Assembly (NCBI GenBank): GCA_018900295.1
Contig: JAHIGH010000170.1
Span: 1 to 12,438 of the forward strand
Reading direction: 5' to 3'
Origin: Patescibacteria group bacterium
Lineage (GTDB): Bacteria > Patescibacteriota > Microgenomatia > Levybacterales > UBA12049
Length of the DNA stretch: 12,438 nt
Under the pieces are notes generated by a model that was not told the DNA's origin, did no database searches, and saw nothing but the letters and a program-made list of their open reading frames with translations. The position numbers and the translations under genes were made by a program. Positions 1 through 5,881 of the stretch are shown one piece after another. The stretch's first letter is position 1, and each line of letters opens with the position of its first letter.

Positions 1-164
1 GCGTATATTTTGCAGTTTCCGGGGTTTTTGTATATATCTCCTGACTTGTGTAAATGAATTTTCGTAAAAATGTAAAGCTTATTAAATCAATATAATCGGT
101 ATTAAAAATGAATATTTGTGGTACTAAAGGTATAATAGCTTGAGGATTTTGTTATAATTATTTA
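1..164. other. AT-rich flank, no gene seen
   Basis: This AT-rich stretch lies downstream of the minus-strand pilin gene. I see no convincing open reading frame, RNA gene or U-run terminator in it. A TATAAT hexamer occurs near 152-157, but no gene on the plus strand follows it. Confidence 0.5.
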
Positions 165-665
165 TTATCTTGTTGCTGAGATTGAGGCGCTTAATTGAAT
201 GTGATTAAGGGCATCTACTGTTATCCTGTTGTCATTTGCACTTATTGCTACTCTATATTCTGTGTCGTATGAAACGCAATCTGCTTCTGCAATATTTGCT
301 CCACCATTTACTGCTTCAGGATCAGATGGGAGCGCAGCTATATATTCCGTTACAAGCGCGTCGCAGAGTCCAGGAAGACTACTATCAATATTTGTTGCTG
401 TCATGCCTGCTGTTAATCCGGCTGGCAGAGCGCCTGCGTTGTCGGCGGCGTATTGTTGGATAGCGTTGAGAAGAGCTTGGACGTCGGAGCTTCTTTTGGT
501 GTTATTTGCCTGGGCGAATTGGCGCGCCGGGTTGATGGCAATAAGTACAATGGCGAGGAGGATTGCCAGGATTCCGATGACGACCAGAAGTTCGATGAGG
601 GTGAAACCCTTCGACAAGCTCAGGGTATTACCTTTTTGTGATTTTAATGATTTGGCAGTTATCAT
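165..665 (-). CDS. type IV pilin-like protein (class III prepilin leader)
   Basis: A 166-residue secreted pilin or pseudopilin. A class III leader ends KG|FTLIELLVV, so prepilin peptidase should cut after Gly20 and methylate Phe21; Glu25 is the conserved +5 glutamate. The hydrophobic helix spans about residues 21-45 and runs into NPARQFAQANN, a form I associate with CPR pilins. The rest is a short polar globular part with two cysteines (about C102 and C130) that could form a disulfide. The ATG at 665 is the only start giving a full leader, and no Shine-Dalgarno (SD) sequence is visible. The leader is odd: QKG at 10-12 and SKG at 18-20 are both cleavage-like, and the residues between them (NTLSLSKG) are encoded by a short palindrome-like repeat. 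Function in adhesion, uptake or twitching is inferred from the family only; no pilus assembly genes are nearby. Confidence 0.88.
   Translation of the reverse strand: MITAKSLKSQKGNTLSLSKGFTLIELLVVIGILAILLAIVLIAINPARQFAQANNTKRSSDVQALLNAIQQYAADNAGALPAGLTAGMTATNIDSSLPGLCDALVTEYIAALPSDPEAVNGGANIAEADCVSYDTEYRVAISANDNRITVDALNHIQLSASISATR
606..626. repeat. short palindrome-like repeat inside pilin leader
   Basis: The 21-base segment reads ACCCTTCGAC followed by AAGCTCAGGGT, with complementary ACCCT/AGGGT ends. I recognise this word as a common dispersed intergenic repeat in many environmental bacterial genomes. Here it lies inside a coding region and translates, on the minus strand, as the TLSLSKG part of the pilin leader. 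Only one copy is in the window. Confidence 0.55.
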
Positions 666-694
666 ATTTTTGAAATTATTTTTTACTTGAATTA

Positions 695-723
695 ATAATT
701 ACATATTGTAGGGTTGTTGTCAA
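695..723 (-). promoter_or_regulatory. possible promoter of the pilin gene
   Basis: On the minus strand TTGACA lies at 718-723. About 16-17 bases downstream is an AT-rich hexamer (TAATTA or AATTAT), about 28 bases before the ATG at 665. The -35 is perfect but the -10 is poor. Confidence 0.35.
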
Positions 724-795
724 TACCCCATTTTGAGGCTAGTTTTGGGAGGTTTATTAATTCTTTAATGTTGTGTTATGTATTTTTGTTATACG

Positions 796-884
796 CCAGC
801 TAGCGGATAGCGCGGCAATTCCGTTGTTGAGAGAGATTGCTTCGTCGTTCACTATTGTGGTACTCCTCGCAATGACAGGGTTGT
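796..884. repeat. dispersed-repeat-like intergenic block
   Basis: This intergenic block contains GATTGCTTCGTCG followed, after a spacer, by CTCGCAATGACA. I recognise these words from a very widespread intergenic repeat of the type TGTCATTGCGAGGAG...GAAGCAATC. ATTGC at the left and GCAAT at the right can pair. There is no open frame. Assignment as a repeat rests on word recognition, since only one copy is in the window. Confidence 0.45.
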
Positions 885-894
885 GCAAGGAGAG

Positions 895-1287
895 TTAATT
901 AGTAGAGTTATTAAGGACGCTTTTGACTTTTTTTACAATATCTTCAAGTTTGACTTCAGGTTTTACCAGATAGTATGCGGGTTGATTTTTCAGTATGATT
1001 TGTGATATTGCGTCGTCAGGATTTATATTCGTAAGAATAATGATAGGCACATTTTTTCCCCATTCGTTTTGTCTTAATTCTTCCATTAATTGGATCCCGT
1101 TTTTTTTGGGCATGAGGAGGTCGATGAGAATAATATCGGGTTTGTTGTCGATAGCCTTTATTAAGCCTTCATCTCCATTTTCGCCAGTGATAACTTCAAA
1201 TTTTTCGTAGGTAAATTTTTGTTGCAGGATGCTTAAATAAGATTCATTGTCTTCGATGATCAAGATTTTGTTAGTTGGAGCAGGCAT
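895..1287 (-). CDS. single-domain response regulator (CheY-like receiver)
   Basis: A 130-residue protein made almost entirely of one receiver domain. The acidic pocket is Glu12-Asp13, the phosphoacceptor is Asp56 (in LIDLLMP), the switch threonine is Thr86 (ILTN), and the conserved lysine is Lys109 (VKP). There is no output domain, so it probably acts by protein contact or as a relay. No histidine kinase is in the window, so its partner and signal are unknown. The ATG at 1287 puts the receiver start at the usual place; a TATAAT lies only 10 bases upstream, which argues for this start and against a long 5' leader. It is separated from the pilin gene by about 230 bases of repeat-rich DNA, and co-function with the pilin is only a possibility. 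Confidence 0.92.
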   Translation of the reverse strand: MPAPTNKILIIEDNESYLSILQQKFTYEKFEVITGENGDEGLIKAIDNKPDIILIDLLMPKKNGIQLMEELRQNEWGKNVPIIILTNINPDDAISQIILKNQPAYYLVKPEVKLEDIVKKVKSVLNNSTN

Positions 1288-1297
1288 AGAAATTTGT

Positions 1298-1303
1298 ATT
1301 ATA
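1298..1303 (-). promoter_or_regulatory. -10 element of the response regulator gene
   Basis: TATAAT on the minus strand, 10 bases upstream of the ATG at 1287. Transcription would start about 4 bases before the ATG, leaving no room for an SD. No clear -35 is visible at the right distance. Confidence 0.55.
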
Positions 1304-1342
1304 GATTTACTATACTATAAATAATTTCTGAATACAATATGA

Positions 1343-1404
1343 GTAACTCACGTTACGCAGTTTATTTTGGATAAGACTTCTCGACTCGCTATGCTCGCTC
1401 GAAG
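1343..1404. repeat. small hairpin and repeat-like words upstream of ilv promoter
   Basis: GTAAC-tcac-GTTAC is a perfect 5-bp hairpin at 1343-1356. At 1377-1404 a segment rich in CTCGCT words (CTTCTCGACTCGCT then ATGCTCGCTCGAAG) has CTTC/GAAG ends and resembles dispersed repeats seen in other genomes. Neither has a U-run, so they are not obvious terminators. Confidence 0.35.
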
Positions 1405-1439
1405 AATATCTTTGGAAAATCCTGAAACGATTTCGATAT

Positions 1440-1467
1440 TTGACATTTTCGTTGGATTTATTATAAT
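1440..1467 (+). promoter_or_regulatory. consensus sigma-70-type promoter of the ilvB operon
   Basis: TTGACA at 1440-1445 and TATAAT at 1462-1467, both perfect, with a 16-base spacer. The expected transcription start is about 1474, only about 7 bases before the leader-peptide ATG at 1481. It drives leader peptide, attenuator, ilvB and the fused ilvN gene. Confidence 0.88.
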
Positions 1468-1480
1468 AAAATTTATTGGT

Positions 1481-1525
1481 ATGAAAAATTTGTCAGTTAT
1501 TGTCCTTAGTGTCCTTTCCGCTTAG
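1481..1525 (+). CDS. ilvB operon leader peptide (attenuation peptide)
   Basis: A 14-codon frame, MKNLSVIVLSVLSA, ending in TAG. Seven of 14 residues are branched-chain: Leu4, Val6, Ile7, Val8, Leu9, Val11, Leu12. It begins about 7 bases after the predicted transcription start, lacks a clear SD, and ends just before a GC-rich antiterminator/terminator pair that precedes ilvB. This is the layout of classical ribosome-mediated attenuators (compare IvbL and IlvL of enteric bacteria). Inference: scarcity of charged Val, Leu or Ile tRNA stalls the ribosome upstream, while fast completion lets a ribosome at the stop codon cover bases from 1531 on and favour termination. Confidence 0.83.
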   Translation: MKNLSVIVLSVLSA

Positions 1526-1581
1526 AGCGGGGGGCGCTTGTAGTAACAATACAAATGTGCCCCGCCAAGCGGGGTTTTTTT
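1518..1581 (+). terminator. ilvB attenuator: antiterminator and intrinsic terminator
   Basis: Terminator: stem 1560-1565 (CCCCGC) with 1569-1574 (GCGGGG), loop CAA, followed by seven T at 1575-1581. Antiterminator: 1531-1542 (GGGGCGCTTGTA) pairs with 1550-1563 over 12 bp with a 2-base bulge at 1555-1556 and one G-U pair; it uses 1560-1563 and so excludes the terminator. A third small hairpin, CCGCT/AGCGG (1518-1522 with 1526-1530), has the leader stop codon TAG as its triloop. Genes upstream are on the other strand, so the terminator is not serving an upstream plus-strand gene. The mutually exclusive pairing is seen in the sequence; switching is inferred. Confidence 0.83.
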
Positions 1582-3273
1582 ATGAAAAAGATGACCGGAG
1601 CACAGGCTATAATGGAATCGCTTATACAGGAAGGCGTAGATGTAATTTTCGGCTATCCGGGAGGCACGATTATGCCGGTGTATGATGCTTTATATGATTA
1701 TCAAAAGAAGATACGTCATATTCTTACGCGGCATGAGCAGGGAGCCGCACACGCGGCTGAGGGGTATGCCCGGGTGACGGGAAAGCCGGGGGTGTGTTTG
1801 GTTACCTCGGGTCCCGGAGCCACGAACCTGGTTACCGGAATTACGGACGCGATGATAGACTCTGTGCCGATGGTGTGTATTACCGGGCAGGTCGCGATGT
1901 CGGTAATAGGTTCTGACGCGTTTCAGGAAGCAGATATGATAGGAATAACAGCGCCTATTACAAAATGGAATTATCAAATTACCAGTCCATCTGAAATTCC
2001 CGAGATATTCGCAAAGGCATTTTATATTGCCAGGACAGGCAGGCCGGGTCCTGTACTTATAGATATTACGAAAAACGCGCAATTTGAGGCGTGTGATTTT
2101 TCCTATAAGAGGGTTGAGAAATTAACCGGATATCAACCGACTGTTGAGCCAAATATAAAACAGATACGTCTGGCGGTGGATCTTTTGAACCGGGCAAAGA
2201 GGCCTTATATGCTTATAGGTCATGGAATTCTTATCGCGAAGGCAGAAAAAGAATTGAAGAAGTTTGTTGAGAAAACAGGGATACCGGTTGCTTCTACGCT
2301 TTTGGGATTGTCAGCGCTTCCAGCCAATCATCCGATGTACGTCGGTATGGTAGGGATGCATGGGAATTACGGGCCAAACGCATTAACCAATAAGGCTGAT
2401 GTCATATTGGCAGTCGGGATGAGGTTTGATGACAGAGTTACCAGCAGGTTGTCGGATTACGCGAAGCAAGCAAAGATTATCCATATTGATATTGATCCGG
2501 CAGAACTGAATAAAAATGTTCCGGTTGATATTCCGATTGTTGCCGACGCGAAGGCGGCATTGCGGGCAATTTTGCCTTTTGTTAAGAAAAGAAGCCATCA
2601 GGCGTGGCGCAGGGAGTTTAAAAAATATGCGATTATTGAGGATAAAAAGGTTGTTGAGAGAGAGATTCGGCCTTTGGTTGGCGGGCAAATTACCATGGCG
2701 GAAGCCGTTCATTTATTGTCGGAAAAAACGAAGGGCAAGGCAGTTGTTGTGTCCGATGTCGGACAAAATCAGATGTTCGTCGCACAGTATTATCGTTTTC
2801 AAACGCCTCATAGCAGTATTACATCCGGAGGACTCGGCACGATGGGATTCGCGTTGCCGGCCGCGTTGGGGGCGAAAATCGGAGCGCCAAAGCGAACAGT
2901 CATCGCGGTTATAGGGGACGGAGGATTTCAAATGACAATTCAGGAGATGGCAACTATCGCACAAGAGGGGACAGCTGTTAAAATTATTGTATTAAATAAT
3001 AGTTATCTTGGCATGGTGCGTCAGTGGCAGCAGATGTTTTTTGAAAAGCGGTATTCTTTTGTCAGCTTGAAGAATCCGGATTTTGTTGCTTTGTCCAGGG
3101 GATTTGGTATAGAGGCAGAGTGTGTGGATAAAAGGGAGGGTTTGAGCCAGGCATTAGACAAATTGCTTTCCTCAAAGAGCGCGTATTTTCTTGAGATAAA
3201 GGTGATGAAGGAAGGAAATGTTTTTCCGATGATACCCGCGGGAGCGGGAGTTGAGGAAGTGAGACTGGAGTGA
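1582..3273 (+). CDS. ilvB: acetolactate synthase, large (catalytic) subunit
   Basis: A thiamine-diphosphate (ThDP) enzyme that joins two pyruvates to 2-acetolactate, or pyruvate and 2-oxobutyrate to 2-aceto-2-hydroxybutyrate, the first common step to Val, Leu and Ile. From the ATG at 1582 it is 563 residues, the usual size. N-terminal pyrimidine domain with catalytic Glu52 (RHEQGAAHAAEGYAR); central FAD-type domain with RFDDR at 281-285; C-terminal ThDP domain with GDGGF at 445-449 and NN at 472-473. An in-frame ATG at 1555 lies inside the attenuator and would put the hairpin in the protein, so 1582 (or 1591) is preferred. The only SD-like word is the GCGGGG 3' arm of the terminator, 7 bases before the ATG, so the hairpin may also hide the ribosome site. 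Ends with TGA. The regulatory subunit follows 48 bases later. Confidence 0.96.
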   Translation: MKKMTGAQAIMESLIQEGVDVIFGYPGGTIMPVYDALYDYQKKIRHILTRHEQGAAHAAEGYARVTGKPGVCLVTSGPGATNLVTGITDAMIDSVPMVCITGQVAMSVIGSDAFQEADMIGITAPITKWNYQITSPSEIPEIFAKAFYIARTGRPGPVLIDITKNAQFEACDFSYKRVEKLTGYQPTVEPNIKQIRLAVDLLNRAKRPYMLIGHGILIAKAEKELKKFVEKTGIPVASTLLGLSALPANHPMYVGMVGMHGNYGPNALTNKADVILAVGMRFDDRVTSRLSDYAKQAKIIHIDIDPAELNKNVPVDIPIVADAKAALRAILPFVKKRSHQAWRREFKKYAIIEDKKVVEREIRPLVGGQITMAEAVHLLSEKTKGKAVVVSDVGQNQMFVAQYYRFQTPHSSITSGGLGTMGFALPAALGAKIGAPKRTVIAVIGDGGFQMTIQEMATIAQEGTAVKIIVLNNSYLGMVRQWQQMFFEKRYSFVSLKNPDFVALSRGFGIEAECVDKREGLSQALDKLLSSKSAYFLEIKVMKEGNVFPMIPAGAGVEEVRLE

Positions 3274-3276
3274 TGT

Positions 3277-3316
3277 AAGTCATCAAGTCATCAAGTCATC
3301 AAGTTGTAAAGTTATA
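3277..3316 (+). repeat. 8-bp tandem repeats between ilvB and ilvN fusion
   Basis: Five tandem 8-bp units: three exact AAGTCATC copies (3277-3300), then AAGTTGTA and AAGTTATA. They fill nearly all of the 48-base gap between the ilvB stop and the next ATG at 3322. They contain no SD, so translation of the second gene may rely on reinitiation; change in copy number would change the spacing. Confidence 0.8.
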
Positions 3317-3321
3317 AAGAT

Positions 3322-5010
3322 ATGGAACAGAAACAGAGATATACAATAATCGCATTTACTGAAAATACACCGGGGGTGCTTTATCGTGTGTCGAATCTTT
3401 TTTTGCGAAGGAAGATCAATATTGAGAGTCTGACTGTTTCGGAGACAGAGAAGTCCGGTTTGTCGAGATTCACGATCGTAGTGGAATCCACAAAAAATAA
3501 TATTGATAAAATTATTAAACAGCTTTATCGGATCATAGAGGTTTTTAAGGTTTTTGAGAGTGAAGACAGGGAGTTATTATATAAAGAAATAGCATTTATT
3601 AAGGTCAGTACAAAAAATGCCAGTATGAGGCGCGAGGTAGAAGACACGGCATATATTTTTCAGGCGAAGGTACTATATGCAGGAAGTGATTTTTTGGTGA
3701 TTGAAAAGACGGGGACGGAGGAGGAAATTGAGTCAATGCTTCTTTTACTTCGGCCATTTGGTATTAAGGAGCTTGTGAGATCGGGGCGAATTGCTGTCTT
3801 GCGGGACGCGAAAAAATTTGAGGGGAAATTTAATATGGAACAATTCGCGCCGGCCAGCGCAATCGCGAATCTTGAGGTATCTTCGATCAAAAGAATGCAG
3901 CTTCTGGCTGACGCGGATAAGAAGGTTATTTCATTGGCACAAGGAATTCCGTCGTTTGCCACTCCGATGCATATCAAACAAGCCGCTAAAAAAGCAATTG
4001 ATGAAAATCTGGTTGGTAAATATACTTCAGGTTATGGTATTGAGGCACTGCGGGAAGCAATTGTCACGAAAGTAAGACGGGACAATAATATCAAGGCGGA
4101 TACTCAGCAAGTTATTGTTACTCATGGGGGGATTGAAGCATTGATGTCGATTTTTATGGCGCTTCTTAATCCAAGCGATGAGATTATAATCCCGACGCCT
4201 GATTATGCTTCACATATAACACAAACAAGAATTGTCCGGCATGGCGGACTTCCGGTTTTTGTGCCGCTTAATGAGACGCCTAATGGGTGGGTTTTGGACG
4301 CGGAAAGACTTGAGGGAGCGATAACACAACAGACAAAGGCGATCCTTATCTGCAATCCCTGCAATCCTACGGGCAAGGTGTATTCGAAGGCGGAACTCGC
4401 GGAAGTCGCGCGCATCGCGAATAAATATAATTTATTTATTATCACCGATGAAATGTATGAGTATTTTACGTTTGACGGGAAAAAGCATATCAGTATAGGC
4501 AGTATGCCGGAAGCCGCGGACAGGGTTATTTCAGTTTTTGGCTTGTCCAAATCATACGCGATGACCGGATGGCGGATTGGATATATTGTCGCAGATAAGA
4601 GGCTTATTCCACACATTTTTAAGGTGCATGATTCGCTTATAACTTGTCCGGCGGCGGTTTCGCAGTACGCGGCTTTGGCTGCTTTGCAGGGACCACAGAA
4701 TGTGGTGAAGGAATTCCGGAATGCTTTTGACAAACGCCGACAGATTGTATTTGAAGCTCTTAGTAAGACTGATAAATTGAAACTTGTGAAGCCTGAAGGT
4801 GCGTATTACGCTTTGGCAAAAGTCGCGGGGAATGTGGATGATTATGATTTGAGTATGCGGTTGTTGCATGAAGCGAAAGTGGCTGTGGTGCCGGGGAGCG
4901 CATTCGGGCCTGGAGGGGAGTCACATATACGTCTTTCATTCGGCTGCGAAGAACCGCAGTTGAGGGAGGGGTTGAGGAGATTGGTGGGGTATTTGGAAAA
5001 GAAGGTTTAA
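3322..5010 (+). CDS. fused acetolactate synthase small subunit and class I aminotransferase
   Basis: A 562-residue fusion. Residues 1-165 match IlvN/IlvH: an ACT domain (TENTPGVLYRVSNLF, INIESLTVSETE) that binds feedback valine in the family, then the second regulatory-subunit domain from RELL to LVRSGRIAVLRD. Residues about 180-562 are a complete fold-type I aminotransferase: NPCNPTG at 345-351, Asp376 for the PLP ring nitrogen, PLP lysine Lys410 (GLSKSYAMTGWRIGY), Arg418, and substrate-carboxylate Arg537 (HIRLSF). Stand-alone IlvN is usually about 160-170 residues, so this is a clean joining of two whole proteins. It follows ilvB in the same operon. The transaminase probably acts on branched-chain 2-oxo acids, replacing the unrelated fold-type IV IlvE, but its motifs fit the alanine/aspartate group and the substrate is unproven. 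An internal ATG at 3835 with an SD could also yield the aminotransferase alone. No terminator follows. Confidence 0.93.
   Translation: MEQKQRYTIIAFTENTPGVLYRVSNLFLRRKINIESLTVSETEKSGLSRFTIVVESTKNNIDKIIKQLYRIIEVFKVFESEDRELLYKEIAFIKVSTKNASMRREVEDTAYIFQAKVLYAGSDFLVIEKTGTEEEIESMLLLLRPFGIKELVRSGRIAVLRDAKKFEGKFNMEQFAPASAIANLEVSSIKRMQLLADADKKVISLAQGIPSFATPMHIKQAAKKAIDENLVGKYTSGYGIEALREAIVTKVRRDNNIKADTQQVIVTHGGIEALMSIFMALLNPSDEIIIPTPDYASHITQTRIVRHGGLPVFVPLNETPNGWVLDAERLEGAITQQTKAILICNPCNPTGKVYSKAELAEVARIANKYNLFIITDEMYEYFTFDGKKHISIGSMPEAADRVISVFGLSKSYAMTGWRIGYIVADKRLIPHIFKVHDSLITCPAAVSQYAALAALQGPQNVVKEFRNAFDKRRQIVFEALSKTDKLKLVKPEGAYYALAKVAGNVDDYDLSMRLLHEAKVAVVPGSAFGPGGESHIRLSFGCEEPQLREGLRRLVGYLEKKV
3820..3837 (+). 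promoter_or_regulatory. possible internal ribosome site and start for the aminotransferase half
   Basis: GAGGGG at 3820-3825, then 9 bases, then ATG at 3835 (codon 172), placed exactly at the linker between the IlvN-like part and the aminotransferase. It is a better SD than the one before the main start at 3322. It could give a separate 391-residue aminotransferase, or be left over from the ancestral junction. Confidence 0.45.
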
Positions 5011-5606
5011 TAATGTTTTTCGAGGTCAATAGTAGAAAGTTCCTTTAAAAGTTTTGTAGTTTTTTGTTTCTTTGCCCATTTTATAAGATATTTTTTGTCG
5101 AGGTTTTCTTTTTGTATTTGATAAACAAATGCGGCGTCTACAATATGTTTTTCGATTTTACTTTCTTCATACCATAAAAGTTTTTTTAGAATTGTATCCT
5201 CAGGACTTGCAATATGCATATTTTGATTCAATATCTTTTCCTTCTTTTTTCTTGAAAAACGAAGTTTGTTAAATTCATCATCCTGCAAAATCCAAAAATC
5301 TAGCTTGAGCATGCTTGATAAGTGTAAAATATTGAACATTTTTTTTTCAAGAATTGCATCCTTTATTAAGTCCTGTTGAATAAGAAATTCTTGTGACAAG
5401 GTATTAAAAATTTTAATTATTCGATCTATATCATGTTCGTGTATTTCTACGACAAAATCTATATCATGAGATGCTCTTGGTCTACCGTAAAAAATTACGC
5501 TCCAGGCACCAGTAATCATATAGGGAATTTTATTTTTCTCTAAAAATGAAGTAATGTCTTTAAGAAGTTGTCCTTGGTCGCTTTCCATATAGTTGTTTGG
5601 CAGCAT
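5007..5606 (-). CDS. nucleotidyltransferase-fold protein (antitoxin/toxin-type NT family)
   Basis: A 199-residue protein with a minimal polymerase-beta-type nucleotidyltransferase core. Visible motifs: G33-A-W-S, then YGRPR (40-44), the metal pair Asp48-x-Asp50 (HDIDFVV), and a likely third carboxylate Asp103 (KLDFWI). The C-terminal half is helical and lysine-rich with no clear motif. Family members often transfer a nucleotide to tRNA or a partner protein and occur in AbiE-like or MNT toxin-antitoxin pairs; which applies here is unknown. It overlaps the end of a small upstream protein gene in another frame, suggesting coupled translation. The start may be 5606 or the second Met at 5588; neither has a good SD. 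Its TAA and the ilv fusion's TAA overlap in the shared palindrome TTAA at 5007-5010. Confidence 0.8.
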   Translation of the reverse strand: MLPNNYMESDQGQLLKDITSFLEKNKIPYMITGAWSVIFYGRPRASHDIDFVVEIHEHDIDRIIKIFNTLSQEFLIQQDLIKDAILEKKMFNILHLSSMLKLDFWILQDDEFNKLRFSRKKKEKILNQNMHIASPEDTILKKLLWYEESKIEKHIVDAAFVYQIQKENLDKKYLIKWAKKQKTTKLLKELSTIDLEKHY

Positions 5607-5721
5607 TAATACCGTCTTGGCGTACTTTTCTTACTGTCTGAGAAAGGGTTAATCCAAGGCGAATTTTTTTATCTCCTGACATTTTGGCATAGTTTTTTAA
5701 TAGTATTGAATCGCTTTTCAT
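5560..5721 (-). CDS. small protein paired with the nucleotidyltransferase
   Basis: A 53-residue basic, helical protein from the ATG at 5721, with a central LTLSQTVRKVRQDG segment. A longer in-frame reading from a TTG at 5757 is less likely, because AGGA lies 8 bases before the ATG and a promoter-like TTGAAT/TAGGAT covers the extra codons. Its last codons overlap the nucleotidyltransferase start region (to 5588 or 5606) in another frame. Gene order small protein then NT protein, with overlap, resembles toxin-antitoxin operons, but I recognise no known antitoxin domain. Function unknown. Confidence 0.6.
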   Translation of the reverse strand: MKSDSILLKNYAKMSGDKKIRLGLTLSQTVRKVRQDGINAAKQLYGKRPRTTS

Positions 5722-5728
5722 TGCCTTA

Positions 5729-5757
5729 ATCCTAGTATTAATCGAGCCAAAATTCAA
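5729..5757 (-). promoter_or_regulatory. possible promoter of the small protein/NT pair
   Basis: TTGAAT at 5752-5757 and TAGGAT at 5729-5734 with a 17-base spacer, ending 7 bases before the ATG at 5721. This spacing would give a nearly leaderless mRNA, as for other genes here. The hexamers are imperfect, and the same bases contain an SD-like AGGA, so either reading is possible. Confidence 0.35.
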
Positions 5758-5881
5758 GATGGCAATTTTTATGATATTATCAGGGTTTTTCAGAATCCTG
5801 TAACAGTTATGTATTCTTGAAAAGAAAGGGTGCTATTTCATATGGAAGGTGGTTTTTAAGTGTGGTTTTGATGGTTTTAAG

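Noticed and set aside
229..690. Long plus-strand open frame opposite the pilin gene
   Set aside because: It is antisense to a protein with an unmistakable prepilin leader; its own translation shows no family features.
1555..1581. Upstream in-frame ATG for ilvB adding nine residues (MCPAKRGFF)
   Set aside because: These codons are the terminator hairpin and U-run; acetolactate synthases normally start close to the MKKMTGAQ segment, so 1582 is the better start.
1481..1581. T-box riboswitch for the ilv leader
   Set aside because: The leader is only about 100 bases, with no stem I and no T-box core word; a translated leader peptide explains it better.
1560..1581. Ordinary terminator of an upstream gene
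   Set aside because: The genes upstream are on the minus strand, and only the leader peptide lies between promoter and hairpin.
3271..3273. Alternative genetic code with TGA read as glycine (code 25)
   Set aside because: TGA ends ilvB, ilvC (followed at once by TAG) and the HTH-ATPase gene at sensible family lengths, and no gene needs TGA as sense.
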